Part shown: positions 44,428 to 56,820 of the stretch, in pieces
Position numbering within the stretch: position 1 is the first letter of the stretch
Layout of the letters: each line of letters opens with the position of its first letter
Assembly (NCBI GenBank): GCA_021521415.1
Contig: JAIQDT010001122.1
Span: 310,001 to 374,000, forward strand
DNA: 64,000 bases
Direction of reading: 5' to 3'
From: Bidens hawaiensis
Taxonomy: Eukaryota; Streptophyta; Magnoliopsida; Asterales; Asteraceae
Made by a program: the position numbers and the translations under genes
The notes under the pieces: model-generated
The model's input: only the letters and a program-made list of their open reading frames with translations
Databases searched by the model: none
What the model was told of the DNA's origin: nothing

Positions 44428-46421
44428 ATTGTTGGTTCTGAAAAGAAATTATTCCAGGTCAACTTTCTATAGGATCTACAAGAACAAATCTTAAGATAGA
44501 TTTCAATCAGTCCCTTGATTCTGTTAATCTACTGCATGTTGCTTGTTTACTATGGCTGTCTCAAAACCGAACATGGCATGCTGATCATCACCATAAACTC
44601 AGTCGGTTGCGCCATTGAAACCGCAGACATTGTTTTCTTCCTCTTCTTTGCCTCTCGGGAGTCTTTGGTATGCATACACATCACATATAAACATATAAAA
44701 AATATTTACATATGTGATTTAAAATTTGCGATTTTTTCATAAATTTACATTCAATGCACTTATGTTTAACATATTGTCATTCGGGATGATCCTCATTACA
44801 ACACGATTTGCAGTGGAACTTGGGTCTAAACATCATCATCATCATCGTACTCAGTATATCCCACCAATAGCAATGCTATGGTAGGGTCTGAGGAGGGTAA
44901 GATGTAGACAGCCTTACCTCTATCCCATAGGGATAGAGAGGCTGCTTCCGGTGAGACCCTCGGCTCGATAGTAGTTTTGCATCAAGCCTTGGACATAAGG
45001 CACATAGCACTCAATCATCGGGACACCGGCTGATCGGTGCATGTGCCCTTGTCTTTCGGCTATCAACGCCACCACATGATGCCTGATTAACCTTCCGCCA
45101 CTTTTAACGTTATTTTCACGAGATTAGTAAAATAACGTCAAAATTAGTGCAATTTTACTTTTGCCCACCCGAGGGTTCACACATATATACATTATATGCG
45201 CGCACCGCAAGCAGGGCGTAACTTGGGTCTAAACGAGAAGCAAATTTTGGTTGGATTTCTGCTATCTTTTTGGTCTCTGTCTTCGTTGCCCCGCCAGCAT
45301 TATGATAGTTATTGTTAATCTCTTAATGTATTAACTTAATTATGTCAACTAGTTACTGATTAATAGTTCAATTATCAAAACTTAACAAAAAGTTTTACAT
45401 TTTTATTTATTGTGTGTGTGCAAGGATTGGTTATTAGAACTAAAACCGTTAGTGCATGCCCTTCTTGCTGTCGTTCTTCCTCACCCTTTGTGCCATCGTT
45501 TGTTTTCTCTATGGTGTTTTGATCAAAGATTACTATGTAGCCGTAAGTTTATGTTTTATATATATGTTTTAACAACATGTTTTAATTTGGTAGTGTTAGA
45601 AGTAAACTTTTCGGTTTACGGTTTGAAATATTGAAAATAGGGTTTCATGATTCGGTGCCGAAATACAGAAAAAGAAAATAATAAAGATGCTTTGTTTTTT
45701 TATATATTTATTAAAACTATAAAGATTAAATAAATAAACATATTTATTTTTTTTCTATATTTTGTTACCGAATCATGAAACCTGATTTTCAATATTTCAA
45801 CCCGTAATCCGAAACAATTCACTTCTAACACAGCCGAATTTAGCAGCATATGTATAAAACATAAACTTACGGCTGCATAGTAATATTTTATCAAAACACA
45901 ATAGAAAAACCATAAAATAGCACACAAGGTTAGGAAGAACGACAACAAGGTTATGTACTCAACGGTTTCAGTTATAATAACCAATCCCTGCACACACGAA
46001 AAGCAAAATAGAAGTATAAAATTTTTAGTTAACCTTTGTTAATTGAATCATTAATTAATTAGTTGATACAATATAAGTTAATACATCAAGAGATTAATAA
46101 TAATTACCATAATGCTGAGAGGAGGGGGGGCGGGCAATGAAACACTGACCAAAAAGAGAGCACAGATCCAATTAACAATCGCTTCTCGTTTAGGCCCATG
46201 TTCCACCACAAACCGTGTTGTAGAGGATCAGCAAGAATGACAATATGCTAAGTATCTTGAATGTGAATTTTTGCAAAAGTCCAAGATTTTGAATTACATA
46301 TATGTAAATGTTCTTTATATGTATGTTCATATGTGATGCATATACATACCAAAGACTCTCTAGTGGCATAAATCAGGAAGACAACCAAGTATGCAGTTTC
46401 AATGGCGCAACCTATTGAATT
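44428..46421. pseudogene. SWEET pseudogene unit 2, tandem copy of unit 1
   Basis: It repeats unit 1 at an offset of 1990 bp, rising to 1993 bp after a 3-base tail difference in the SINE. Only scattered single-base differences were seen. The same SINE insertion and the same frame-breaking lesions are present, so the tandem duplication followed both the inverted duplication and the SINE insertion. On the right, SWEET sequence continues into a fuller minus-strand exon 3. Confidence 0.9.
44832..45219 (-). mobile_element. SINE-like retroposon, copy D (duplicate of copy C)
   Basis: Same SINE and same 15-bp duplication (44,817-44,831 and 45,220-45,234). It arose by duplication of unit 1, not by an independent insertion. 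Confidence 0.85.
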
Positions 46422-46557
46422 TATTGTGATGATCATCGTGCCAGTGTTGGTTTTGCGGTTGCCATAGTAAAGAAGCTGTATGCAACTGAATAAAGCAATT
46501 GAGGGACTGACTGAAATCATTTTGTGGATTTGTTCTTGTAGATCCTGTAGAAAGTTG
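46350..46557 (-). pseudogene. SWEET exon 3 relic, minus strand
   Basis: The minus-strand frame has SIALFSCIQLLYYGN and TGTMIITINSIGCAIET, clearly exon 3 of a SWEET transporter, but its 5' part is frameshifted (LQDLQEQIHKM where a PTFYKIY-type start is expected). Exons 1 and 2 were not found to the right. Confidence 0.82.
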
Positions 46558-46624
46558 GGGAAGAATTTAATTTCAGAACCAATATATATCATGTAATCAT
46601 GTATTGCATATGTGTAGTACTACA

Positions 46625-48300
46625 AAGTACATATGCCTATTGCCACCGGCGGATCTTTCCTCGGGCCGAACCGGGCCGCGGCCCCATCACGTTTTTCGCT
46701 CAATAGTATCCTTCTTCCAGAAAAATCAAGAAAAAATATATATGTATTTAGTGCGGCCCAGCCAAGTTATTTGAGTCCGACCCATTCATATTATTTGAGT
46801 CAGGGCCAGGCGGCCAGCCTTAAATTTTTATAAATGTAAAGTTTGTTTAAAGCCGAAGATGAAAAATCGTTTACGAAATAAATGTTACGATAAAGAAAGG
46901 AAGGCTAAGAAACAAAACTCCATAAGACCAAGCCCAAATAAATTTTAAACAAAAAAACTAAGCATTAAGCCCAAAATCCAACCCTAACATATGGTTAATG
47001 TTCGAACACAAGTACACAACAATAAACGGTGGTCCCGTTGTGCTATGGTCGTTGTGTGACTTACTGACTTATGAGGTTCGGCACAAAAGTCAAAACAGAA
47101 GCTGAGAAGCAAGTGAATTGATGAAATCGTTTGGATGTGAAATCGATTGATTGATTGAGCATTGCCGTTGTCGGCTGAGGCCTGAGGTTAGGAACTGACT
47201 CGTGTGGGAGTGAAATCGGTTAATCGAAACAGTCAACAGAAGCAAGCAGAGGTTCGGTAATTCACATTTCACCATTTTGTATTTCTTTCAATTTGGTAGG
47301 TTAGGGTTTGGAATTATTGTTTGACCCGACCTAAATCGGATTGCCGACCCGAAACATAGAAGTAGGAAAAAAAATTTTGATTGTTGTGACTTTCGACCCA
47401 TCCATACTAGATGCTCAAGGGAACCGCTAGTACTTTCCATTGCGGTCCTCAGTGTATTTTTTTTCATGAAGTCTCTAGTTAATGTATTGCATATGTGTAA
47501 TACTGCATATACCCATGTGGGACTCAGAAAGTGTTTTTCAGAAAGTTCTCTAGTTTTGTCTCTAATAATGAGTTCTCTCGTGATCCTCTCTTGTGTGTGT
47601 GTGTATATATATTTATATTTATATAACTAACAATTGTTCATAGTTTAGTAAAAACTAAAAATTTTAGGCTTAATTTAAATTCCATGTTTGAAATCCCTTA
47701 GTTTATAGTTTTTAACATGTTTGCGTTCAAATGATAACTTTCTTAAAAAGATATTTCTTCAAGTTCATGTATATTGAAAGCTTTATATTTTATTTATTTA
47801 TTAAATGTTAGGTAACTTTTATACCTCTTCCCTGGTAAACTTTTCCTTATACCACAACATATATCCTCATGATTACCTAAACATATATTTAATAACGATA
47901 TGCATGGTTGGTTTGGGTCAGTTTTTGTCTTAAGCTAGCATCTTGATTTTCGGTTTTCCAGTTTTACGTGTGGTTCGGTTCAGTTCGGCTAGGCTAGGCT
48001 TGGTTTGTTGTTTTAATGCGAGCCCGTAGTGTTTAGACCTAAACGATTTGACTTGAAATAATGAATTTGGGTCTTGTAATTTCATTTGAACACCGCACCC
48101 CCTCATTCCCATCTCACGTGTGACCTGGCCATCGTGACAACGGTCAGGTGGGTCATTTGATTATTTTTTGACTGTTGGAGCCTAACGGCTACTTTTGGAA
48201 AATAAATTAATAATAATAATAATTTGTTTATTTATATTATAAATACATACATATATACAAACCATTCTCAAACCATTTCAACCAAATTTTTTACACGGAT
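46625..48300. other. Repeat-rich intergenic DNA
   Basis: No supported gene. 46,640-46,800 is a GC-richer stretch with GGGCCGCGGCCCC. 47,800-48,060 is a diverged relative of the repeat at 37,596-37,930. Confidence 0.4.
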
Positions 48301-48309
48301 TTATCATCT

Positions 48310-48582
48310 TTGTCCCTTCACGCAACAGAGTTTAGTGCCAATATGTTATTCGATGACGAGAAAACATTGTGTCTGCTCACAAGAAAAGCTTGGTTGAATC
48401 GAGGTCGTAACGGCGCAAACGAGCATTTGGTAGCCGACTACTTTGCCGAAGACGCAACTTTCACAAGCGGACACTTTAGGAGGCGTTTCTGAATGAGTAA
48501 ACGGCTATTTCTAAGAATAGTCAAAGATATATTGAGAACGGATGCCACTTCAAGCACGCCTGTGTATCGATGTATCGACTGA
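48310..48582 (+). pseudogene. PIF/Harbinger transposase (HARBI1/ALP1-like) fragment
   Basis: The frame contains HLVADYFAEDATFTSGHFRRRF, a TGA stop at 48,490-48,492, and then MSKRLFLRIVKDI and VYRCID before a second stop. The pattern FxxRFRMxxxLFLRIV is characteristic of the N-terminal part of plant Harbinger nuclease/ALP1-like proteins. Only this N-terminal piece is present and the DDE core is missing. It could be the trace of an autonomous source for the TTA-flanked MITEs in this window, but that link is inference. Confidence 0.7.
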
Positions 48583-48701
48583 ATCACTCTAAGGGTCTAA
48601 TCGGTGGAACCAGTGAAATTACTTATGAACAGCAAAGTAGTAAAATTACTTATGAACAATAAGCTTTTGTGTGTAAATGGTAACTTGCAAATTAATATAT
48701 A

Positions 48702-48740
48702 CTAGGAATTGTACCTGCGCGTTGCGACGGGCCACGCACT
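48702..48740 (-). mobile_element. Helitron-like 3' terminus, minus strand
   Basis: Read on the minus strand, a GC-rich potential hairpin (CCGTCGCAACGCGCAGG) is followed after about ten bases by CTAG and T (48,705-48,701). CTRR-T ends after a hairpin are typical of Helitrons. The 5' TC end was not located. Confidence 0.4.
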
Positions 48741-50040
48741 TTGCATATTAATAAGTCTATGCCTTGTAAAGTTAGAAGGTTGTTTTTTTACATGCATGGT
48801 TTCATGAGTCCAAAAGATAAACCAGTTTGTAGAGGAGCCACTACAAAATGAAGGGACACTCAATGTTTCCGTGTATGCTTCCCTAAACGCGCAACTAATC
48901 GTTTTCTCAAACTATCTTGTATTCCTCTTCTCTTGGTACCTTAGGACCCTGGCTTCTCGGTCTATAGGCGTAAGTTGTGTCCGCTTTTGAATCAAACATA
49001 TAGACTAATCGCCACCATACACCGTCTTTATAGCATATGATAAAGAAACTTCAAATTGAAAGTCACACTAACTGTAATATAACATAAATCTAACAAAATA
49101 AGTATTAAAAATAAATAAAGCTTTCTTATATATATAATTTATTTTGTAAGTAGGAAGTGAGTGATAAGTCAAGTAAAAAATAGTCAATAGTTTAGCAATT
49201 TATATTTATAAATGTGTGTAGCTAGAAATCGGGTTGAACATATTTAGCTAAACGAGTCGGGTTAGGTTCAACCGACACATTCACAAGTTGACCCCTTTAA
49301 AAGTCATTTATTATTGTTAGTCTTAAAGTATCAAAATAAAACACACCATTTATTATTGTTAGTCTTAAAGTATTAAAATAAAACACAATCCAATACACAA
49401 CTGCAATAACCAGGTTTAAAAGCCTTTTTGATGTTCTTTTATTTTATTATTCAGCTTATTTCTACTCAATTCGGATTTGGTGAAATGAGGTCACGAGAAC
49501 TGCATTTGGTAAGGCATTATTTTTAACGCTTCTACCTGTCGATCGATTGTCGTTCGTCATTCTGATGTCTCGCCTTTCTATATTGACAGAGGGGATTATG
49601 ACATGTAGTAGCTATGTCATCGCTTTAGAGATTTACACTTAGTTAAGTCCATGTACCTATCATATCTAATAAACGACGGAGAAAAGAAGCAAAAGATGCG
49701 ACGAAGAACATGGGGACATAAGCTTTCTTGGGAATAGCACAACCAAAGACATCCAGCAAAAAAGGAACCACCATTGGCAAGACAATGCCATATTTATCTA
49801 GGATACTAGCATGTACTAGTTAAATGTTCTGGTATGTAAATGCAAAAAAACCCAACTAGACCATAAAGGGCACCTGGGTAATTAGCATATATAGAAGTAA
49901 AATATATGTTTTCAGCATGTATGTGTAACACCACTATGCAACATATATTAGCTACACTAACATGGACTAAACATATAATATGTTTGCACCCCAAGATCCC
50001 CTTGGCGACCTAGCTATGCCGCAACGTCATGGGTGAGCCA
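48741..50040. other. Intergenic DNA, probably part of a Helitron-like element
   Basis: No coding region is supported. A short direct duplication TTTATTATTGTTAGTCTTAAAGTAT occurs at about 49,307 and 49,348. Confidence 0.35.
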
Positions 50041-50158
50041 ACTAGTTATATATACGGATAAATATTGGTGGTCGGCGCCGCAACCGCCACTGATATTTAA
50101 TGTTTTTCTTTAAATGTGTGAATAAAGAAAAAATATTAAATATAGATGGCATTACGAC

Positions 50159-51147
50159 TAGAGGTGCACAAACCGGTTTTTTTAAAAAAACCGGTTCGGT
50201 TATTAACCGGACCGGTTTTTTTTGGCCCGGAAAAACCGGTTTTTTGCTGTCAAAACCCTAACCGGTCTAACCGGTTAGGACCGGTTTGGAAACCGGTTAG
50301 AACCGGTTAATAAACCGGTTTTTTTATTAACCGGTTTTTTTTATTAACCGGTTTTTTTTTAAAACTGTTGACGTACCGCTTCAACGTCGTACGTAAACAC
50401 CGCTCCTTGATTCGTCATCTCCGGCTGCGAACTACTTCCAGATTCGTCATTCAAGGCCTTGCAAAAGGGCCTTTGTACATGCGCTTTTAAAGTGGAGTTT
50501 GCATCTTTGCCATAAAACTTCAAACAATGTTTGCATCGAGCTTTTTGGCTACCGTTAGACATTTCGCATAGGTCGAAATGTTGCCAAACATCATGGTTTC
50601 GTTTCGTGGGGATGACCCGAACGACCGTTTCTCCCCGTGTTCGAGGCACCCATGATAATCGACTACGAAATAAGAGTGGTATACTCGAGTATGAAATAAA
50701 CGACTACGAAATAAGAGCGTATGGAGTGGTAATGTGGTATAATTGAGCGTGAGATAACAAAATAATCGCGTATGAAATAAACGTTTAGAGCGTTTGGAGT
50801 TGTATAATCGAGTGTGATCTAACCAATACCCAACCTAAACTATATATAGATGTTTGTGGGGGTAAAATGGTAAAAAAAAAAAAAAAAACGGTCCAAAAAC
50901 AAAAAAAACGGGCATATAGCCGTTATAAACTGGTTTTTTTATAAACCGGTTAACCGGTTTTTCCATAACCGGTTAATAAAAAAAACCGGTTTTTCCATTA
51001 ACTGGTTCGTTAACCGGTTTTGGATCTAGAACTTGTAACCGAAAGACGAACCGGCGGTTTCTAAACCGGTCAAACCGGTTTTTAAAAAACCGGTTTTCGT
51101 AAAAACCGGTAAACCGGTTCCCCAACCGGTTTTTTTGGCCATCTCTA
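50159..51147. mobile_element. hAT transposon derivative, 989 bp, with BED-finger remnant
   Basis: The ends TAGAGGTG and CATCTCTA are inverted and flanked by a perfect 8-bp duplication ATTACGAC (50,151-50,158 and 51,148-51,155). Both subterminal regions are dense ACCGGTTT repeats. The interior holds the start of a hAT transposase on the minus strand. The internal deletion removed the catalytic region, so it is non-autonomous. Confidence 0.9.
50359..50649 (-). pseudogene. hAT transposase N-terminal fragment with BED zinc finger
   Basis: The 96-residue frame contains VWQHFDLCE, ARCKHCLKFY and LKAHVQRPFC, which supply the aromatic, C-x2-C and H-x(4)-C pattern of a BED zinc finger as in RICESLEEPER-type hAT transposases. 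The frame runs into repeat sequence at its end and lacks the RNase-H-like catalytic domain and dimerisation region. Confidence 0.8.
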
Positions 51148-51768
51148 ATTACGACGCCGGCCACCGATATTTATCTATATATGTAATATATAATTATTGA
51201 TTTTTTTTTATTCTGGTACCAAAACAAACGTAAACAAAACCGATTAGATTCGCGTCGACTTGCTGCTGCAACGCCCAAGTTCGCAACCGACCAGAGTAGC
51301 GTAACCCACACCAAAGGAATTCGCATAGACACCGCAACACTAGGGTTTTTACCGCACACACCAACTAAATGCATGTTAATGTATAGTCACATAGTGTAAC
51401 ACTATTTGGAAAAAAAATAATTGAAAAAACCTTTAATTTGAAGCAACCTAGTTTGTATAAAAGGCAAAGTTAACCAAGATTTGTTTGCTAAATTTTAGCC
51501 ACAAAAGTTTGCTATGTGTACTATTTGGCCCTTGGTATATGTTATACTATTTGACCCCTAGTAAATGTCAATATAATATATCTATATCTATATCATCAAC
51601 AATTAAAACGCCTACAGAAGATGTAAATCTCAAAATTATGCAAAATTGGTGCTCCATGATTTAGGGTTATTTGGATGAGGATTGGGGAAAACGAAACGCC
51701 ATTGTAAATTCTTCTACAAATTGATTTAGGGTTATTCCTTGAAGTCAATTATAGCTGCTGGTGATACT

Positions 51769-52404
51769 ATGGCAGGGATCATGGATCGACCTATAATCGT
51801 TTCTGATACGGTATATTCTAAATTCTACAAATATTTATGTCAAATTGACCTATCAGTACTAATTTTCTTCGTTAATCATGCATGATCACCAAAGGTTGTA
51901 TTTTAGCCTAATTTACTAAACACATATGTTATTCATACCTATCCTACTAACCCATAACCGATTACATGTGGGTTTTGGTTTAAACCTAATTAGATATCTT
52001 CAATGTATGTATTGCGGTTTCAGAATTTAGGTTTGCTTATACTACACTTTTAAGTTTAAGCTACAAGTTGTCACAATTTCTATGTCCATTTTGTTTGCAA
52101 CCAATTCTTTTTTTTTATATATAAAAATTACAAATAGGACAGTTGGTTAGGATAAAAATAGGTGAATTATATGGTATTCATATTGGTTTCTTTAGTGATA
52201 TGTTCTAATGTTGGTTTAAAGTTGTTATGTTTGATTGATTTTGATTTTTTTAAAAGACTGCAGATTCAAAATAATCAAATTTAGAAAACTGCAATTTCAT
52301 ATTACCTTTTCAGTTTGCTCCTGGTACCACATCAGAAGCGTTCATCACATCTGCAGATTCACTTGTTTGTGTTGTTGGCCTCGATTTAGTTCACATGTTT
52401 AAAG
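51769..52404 (+). pseudogene. Possible two-exon gene fragment, not recognised
   Basis: ATG at 51,769 opens a 14-codon exon (MAGIMDRPIIVSDT) ending at 51,810 before GTATAT. TTTTCAG leads into 52,314-52,404, which continues the frame (FAPGTTSEAFITSADS and onward) to a GTAATA donor. The two exons join in phase, and the sequence before the ATG looks like a leader. No further exon or known domain was found. It may be a truncated or captured gene, or chance. Confidence 0.35.
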
Positions 52405-54950
52405 GTAATATTATTAAAGTTTTGTTACTGATTTAGACTAAAGGTGTTTCTGAGTCAACCCTACTCATTTCACTGGCCATTGAGTTACTACTATACAGGG
52501 ATCAAAAAATTTAATTCCTAAACTTTTTGCAGATTTTACTTGTGTTTACTTAAATTTCTAATATATTGAAAACCGCTTTTTTACATGCCTACTTATTGCA
52601 TTTTTTTTTCATGCCAACCTCTTTAGATGCCAATTTAGTCAAGTTGTTTTGTTTCTTGGCTAACCGTCTAGAGACTTTGGGCCCACAAGTTCTCCCAATA
52701 CTCTTATTCTTAGTAGACATGATTTTTTTTTTTAATTGAATCAAATATGATAATGGTAGTTTAGTAAATTTGATTAAATTGAAATTTTTACCTTTTTGAG
52801 TTTGAAATGTTGTTGTTTCAAGAAAACAATGATTCAAAATCATTTAAATGAAATAGTTTTACATTTCTATTTAGATTGTTCATTTGACTTATAACGTCAA
52901 ACTTGTAGTTTCAAAGCTCAAAGCTCTTACATACTTTTACATACTCAACATCAGTTATTATGTTATTTTATTTAGGTTTTTCATTAATTTAATTGTATGA
53001 TAATATGAAATATATGAATTTGGTAATTTATATACATGAAATGGTAGGATAAAACATGAAATACGTGACAAGGATGGGTAAAAGCTAGAATATATGAATG
53101 TTTCAGTTTGGTTAATTTGGTTAATTGAGGGTATAAAAAATAACCAGTAACTTCTTTTCGGTTAATTTTGGTTTGGTTTTGTCAATTTTTGGCTTGGTTA
53201 AGGGTATAAAAATAACGATAACTGATTTTCGGTTAATTTTGCTTCGGTTTCGTTGATTTTTGGTTCGGTTTAGTCGATTTTTTGCTCGTTTGGTTTGGTT
53301 TGGTTAATCGAAGATATAAAAAAAACCAATAACTGCTTTCTGGTTAATTTTGGTTCAGTTTAGTCGATTTTTGGTTCAGTTTTGCGGTTTTCGGTTCGGT
53401 TATTGCTCATCCGTAAATCATAGCTTTTTATGATGTCAATGTAGTTAAATTAAAGTTATTTTTGATGCAAGTTGCAATGAACATAAACTAAATTAAATTG
53501 TTGTTTAATCTGTCTATTCAAATTTCATTAAAACAACATTTCATTTTCATATTTTATTTATTTAGTGAATTTAGTTAAACTTACAATTGCATTTGATATA
53601 CTGTTTATTAAAACAATTTGAAGCAAATGAAATAAACCTGGCCCATTTGATATATAATATATATATATACGTGTGCGTATGTAGATAGTACTAATCATAT
53701 GTTTTTGATGTAGTCTGTGCCATGAGAATAGTTTAGGACACCGATTAATCACCAAATGACTCGTTTTCGCAATGTAAGTTGTTTTTCCCATTTTATAGCT
53801 ATTGAAGATGGTTAAACGCGTGCACACAACTTAATATGTTTATATGTTACACACTTTTTTAGAAAAAGAAGGTGGCGTTTGTAAAACACAATGTATCTCA
53901 TGGACAAATATCTTTAAAAGGACCGCAAAGCATGTCCAGTGGTATTTAATTTTATAACGGTTAAGAAGCATGGAAATTGATCAGGTCTTGTCTGTATGTG
54001 TATGTGTATGCTTTGGCATGTTTTTCGGGACAGGATGTATTGACTAATATTTGTTAAATAAGATTATTATTGTTAAGTGGATATGTTGTGTATGTGGGAT
54101 GATATTTGATTCGTCAGGTAATGAATACATATAAAGTCTAACTGATAGTCTTATACTTTATTTAAAATGACATGCTACTTTTGACTCGAATCCAGTTTCA
54201 CCATGCTTGACTGTAGCAAATTTTTATTAATTATTGTTGATTTACTTGTTAGATATAAATATATTGGACAAATTCTTGGAAGTATAAGCCATCTCTATAA
54301 AACTTTTTAAGGTGCTTTAATCATATAAAGCTTAAAGTGAAAGATTATGCGTATACAGTTCCATTTGTCACAAGTCTCCACTTTATAAAACTAGAAGAGT
54401 GAACACTCCCATGTCATTGTGGTGACTTTAGTTTACAGTTTTAGTTCATTTCATAGGTGCGAAATGCGGGATATAATATGATAAATATATTTCTTAAACA
54501 TATTGATTTCCCATTAGCGTGATATAAATCAATGATAATGTTTCTTAAAAAAATGACGAGATCTAAGAGACACTACATTCCTTATGAACTAAGAATTTTT
54601 TACGACCACGATAGATGTTGGACTTACCTAAAATGTTACAAAGTTGCTATATCACCAGAGGATTGATGTTGCAAATTGTCGTTGCCGCTTGTGAGTATTT
54701 TATAATAAAGTCAAGATGATCAGTTGCTTACAAATTTTTTGTATGATTAGTCTGATTCATTCCGACTAACATACTTTATTCCTGAATAGGCGACAATTTA
54801 ATTTTTTATTTTTTTGTGGTTGGATGATTTGGTTAGATCCGGAGACGATTGGTGAGTTTTGTGTGAATTCGGTTTGGTTGCGGACATATTAAAAATTTGG
54901 GTAATTTTTTTATGGTGGGTGAAGCTATAGAAGAAGTTTTAGTCAACAAT
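52405..54950. other. AT-rich intergenic DNA with a TTCGGTTAATTTTGG repeat cluster
   Basis: At about 53,105-53,410 phrases such as GGTTAATTTTGGTTYGGTTT and GATTTTTGGTTCGG recur several times in tandem, resembling hAT-like subterminal repeats. No gene is supported. Confidence 0.4.
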
Positions 54951-55039
54951 TTTGGATTCTTTATATCGTAAACAAAATACTAAATATAAATTTTGGTATA
55001 GCAAATGCGGTACCATAAAGAACCGAACTGCCAGCGGCC

Positions 55040-55082
55040 GAATCTTGCCTCCCCTGCCGCATCGCGCGGGCACTTCCACTAG
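55040..55082 (+). mobile_element. Helitron-like 3' terminus
   Basis: CCGCATCGCGCGG can form a short hairpin and is followed, about ten bases later, by CTAG then T (55,079-55,083). This resembles a Helitron 3' end. The left end of the element was not found. Confidence 0.4.
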
Positions 55083-55483
55083 TATTATGTTATGTTTTTT
55101 AGACTTCGGTGAGTTTGGTCATAAAAGTTTGGTATATATAATATTTGGCCCTTTAACTTTAATTAATTAGACTATTGTCACGAAAGTTTCACATATGTAT
55201 TTTTTCCCCTTAATTTTGGTTGATAAACTTTTGTTCTTTCAAACTTAACATTTTATTTTTTGACTCCTCAACTTTAGTAATGAAACTTTTGACCCAAAAT
55301 TTTATCATAACGAATCGAACCAATACCGACTGACTTCCCGTCACGTACTAGCCGCTGCAAAGCGAGGGTAGAAATATTTATTGCTTATTAACTATTAGCA
55401 TTTCAACATACACAAAAAAAATTTAATAAAAAAATTGTGAGAAAACATCTGTATTATACTAACATATATATATAGGATCAGGA

Positions 55484-56004
55484 TCATGTGAGAACATTTT
55501 AGAAATTGAGAACGATGAGAATCATTTTGGACCACAAAAAAATCATAAAACAAAAAAAAAACACAAAATAAAAAAAGTAAAAAAACCAAAGTTCTTATTT
55601 ATCATCTCGGTTTCTTAAAAAAAGAACGTAAAAAAAAAAATCTTGGCTCAGCTAAATTATACACATATATATAATATGTGCATATATGTACACATAAGTC
55701 TTTTTTCTATACACAAATGTATAATTTAAACTAAATGATAATGTACATATGTGTACATTATGTAACTAGAGATTAAATGAAAGTATACATATGTGTCTAG
55801 GTATAATACGGATCAAAAAGAAAAAAATTTTCATTTTTTTTATTGAAACCGGAATGAAATATAAGAATTTTGGTTTTATTACTTTTTAAAAATTTTCGTT
55901 TTTTTTGTTTTATAATTTTTTAAATATTTTTTTAGAGTTTTTTAAGTGGTCCAAAATGGTTCTCAAAGTTCTCAATTTGTCAACGGTTCTCTTAGGATCC
56001 TTAC
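55484..56004. mobile_element. Terminal-inverted-repeat element, about 521 bp
   Basis: The left edge AGGATCAGGATCATGTGAGAAC and right edge GTTCTCTTAGGATCCTTACC are inverted. Both arms contain TTTTGGACCAC/GTGGTCCAAAA and AATTGAGAAC/GTTCTCAATT. It sits in TATATA sequence, so the duplication is hidden. It is non-coding. Confidence 0.65.
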
Positions 56005-56439
56005 CATATATATATATATATAAAAGTTATAATCAGATTTTTAATATAAATTATAAATTTTTGTAATATATAATCTGCATTATGTTTATTTTAAATATAT
56101 TATTATATTGTTTTATATATCTTATATAAAATTTCTAATTTTCAAATAAACAAGCTGGCTCAAGTTATTTATGAGCCGATCTAGAGCTCAACAGTTTAAC
56201 CCGATAAAATAAACAAGTGGAACCGAGCTAAGCTCGCTCATTTAACTTTGAGCCTGATCCCAAGCCCAATCTAGCTCAACTCGTTTACGGTCTACTGACT
56301 GATCCTTCGATTTTAGACCAACCCCTGAGAGTTACTATGCACTTGAATACAGTTTGTGGACAATTTTCAACTCGTCTAACATGTTTACCTTTTTCTGTGT
56401 GTACTAATTCTTGAGTCATATTACATATACTAGTGGTTG

Positions 56440-56650
56440 GGGTATAGACAATTCGGTTTGGGTCATTTTTGGGGTAAAATCAAACCAAAAACTGAAACGC
56501 TAGTTTTTGAATTTTTGAAAACCTTTTAGTTTCACTTTTCTCAATTTTTAGTTTGGGTTTGCTTCGATTTCAGTTTTTTCCAATAAGCCCCAAAAAAATA
56601 ACATAAAAAATATTTAAAACAAAAAAAGAAATGTTGACGTGACACAACCA
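56440..56650. repeat. hAT-like repeat fragment
   Basis: GGTTGGGGTATAGACAATTCGG followed by TTTTTGAATTTTTGAAAACC is related to the element at 12,548-12,950. Only one edge is clear. Confidence 0.4.
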
Positions 56651-56820
56651 CATTCCAACGCGCTGCGAGCCGACGCGAATTCAGTCAGCATCAATATATA
56701 ATCGTAAATATAAATTAGCAAGCAAAAAATTCAACTTTAAAAAACAAAAAACAAAAAATATGCGGCACAACCAGGGCCGTCTTCGAGAATCGTGAACAAA
56801 TTTTGAGCCGAGGGCGAAAA

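Larger units (their letters stand above)
50042..51182. mobile_element. Small MITE split by an hAT element
   Basis: The outer sequences TACGGATAAATATTGGTGG and CCACCGATATTTATCTATA are inverted. They lie on either side of the hAT insertion, so they are the two ends of an older small element of about 140 bp. Confidence 0.5.

Noticed and set aside
54952..55170. 72-codon open frame near the Helitron-like end
   Set aside because: It crosses the putative element end and has no motif.
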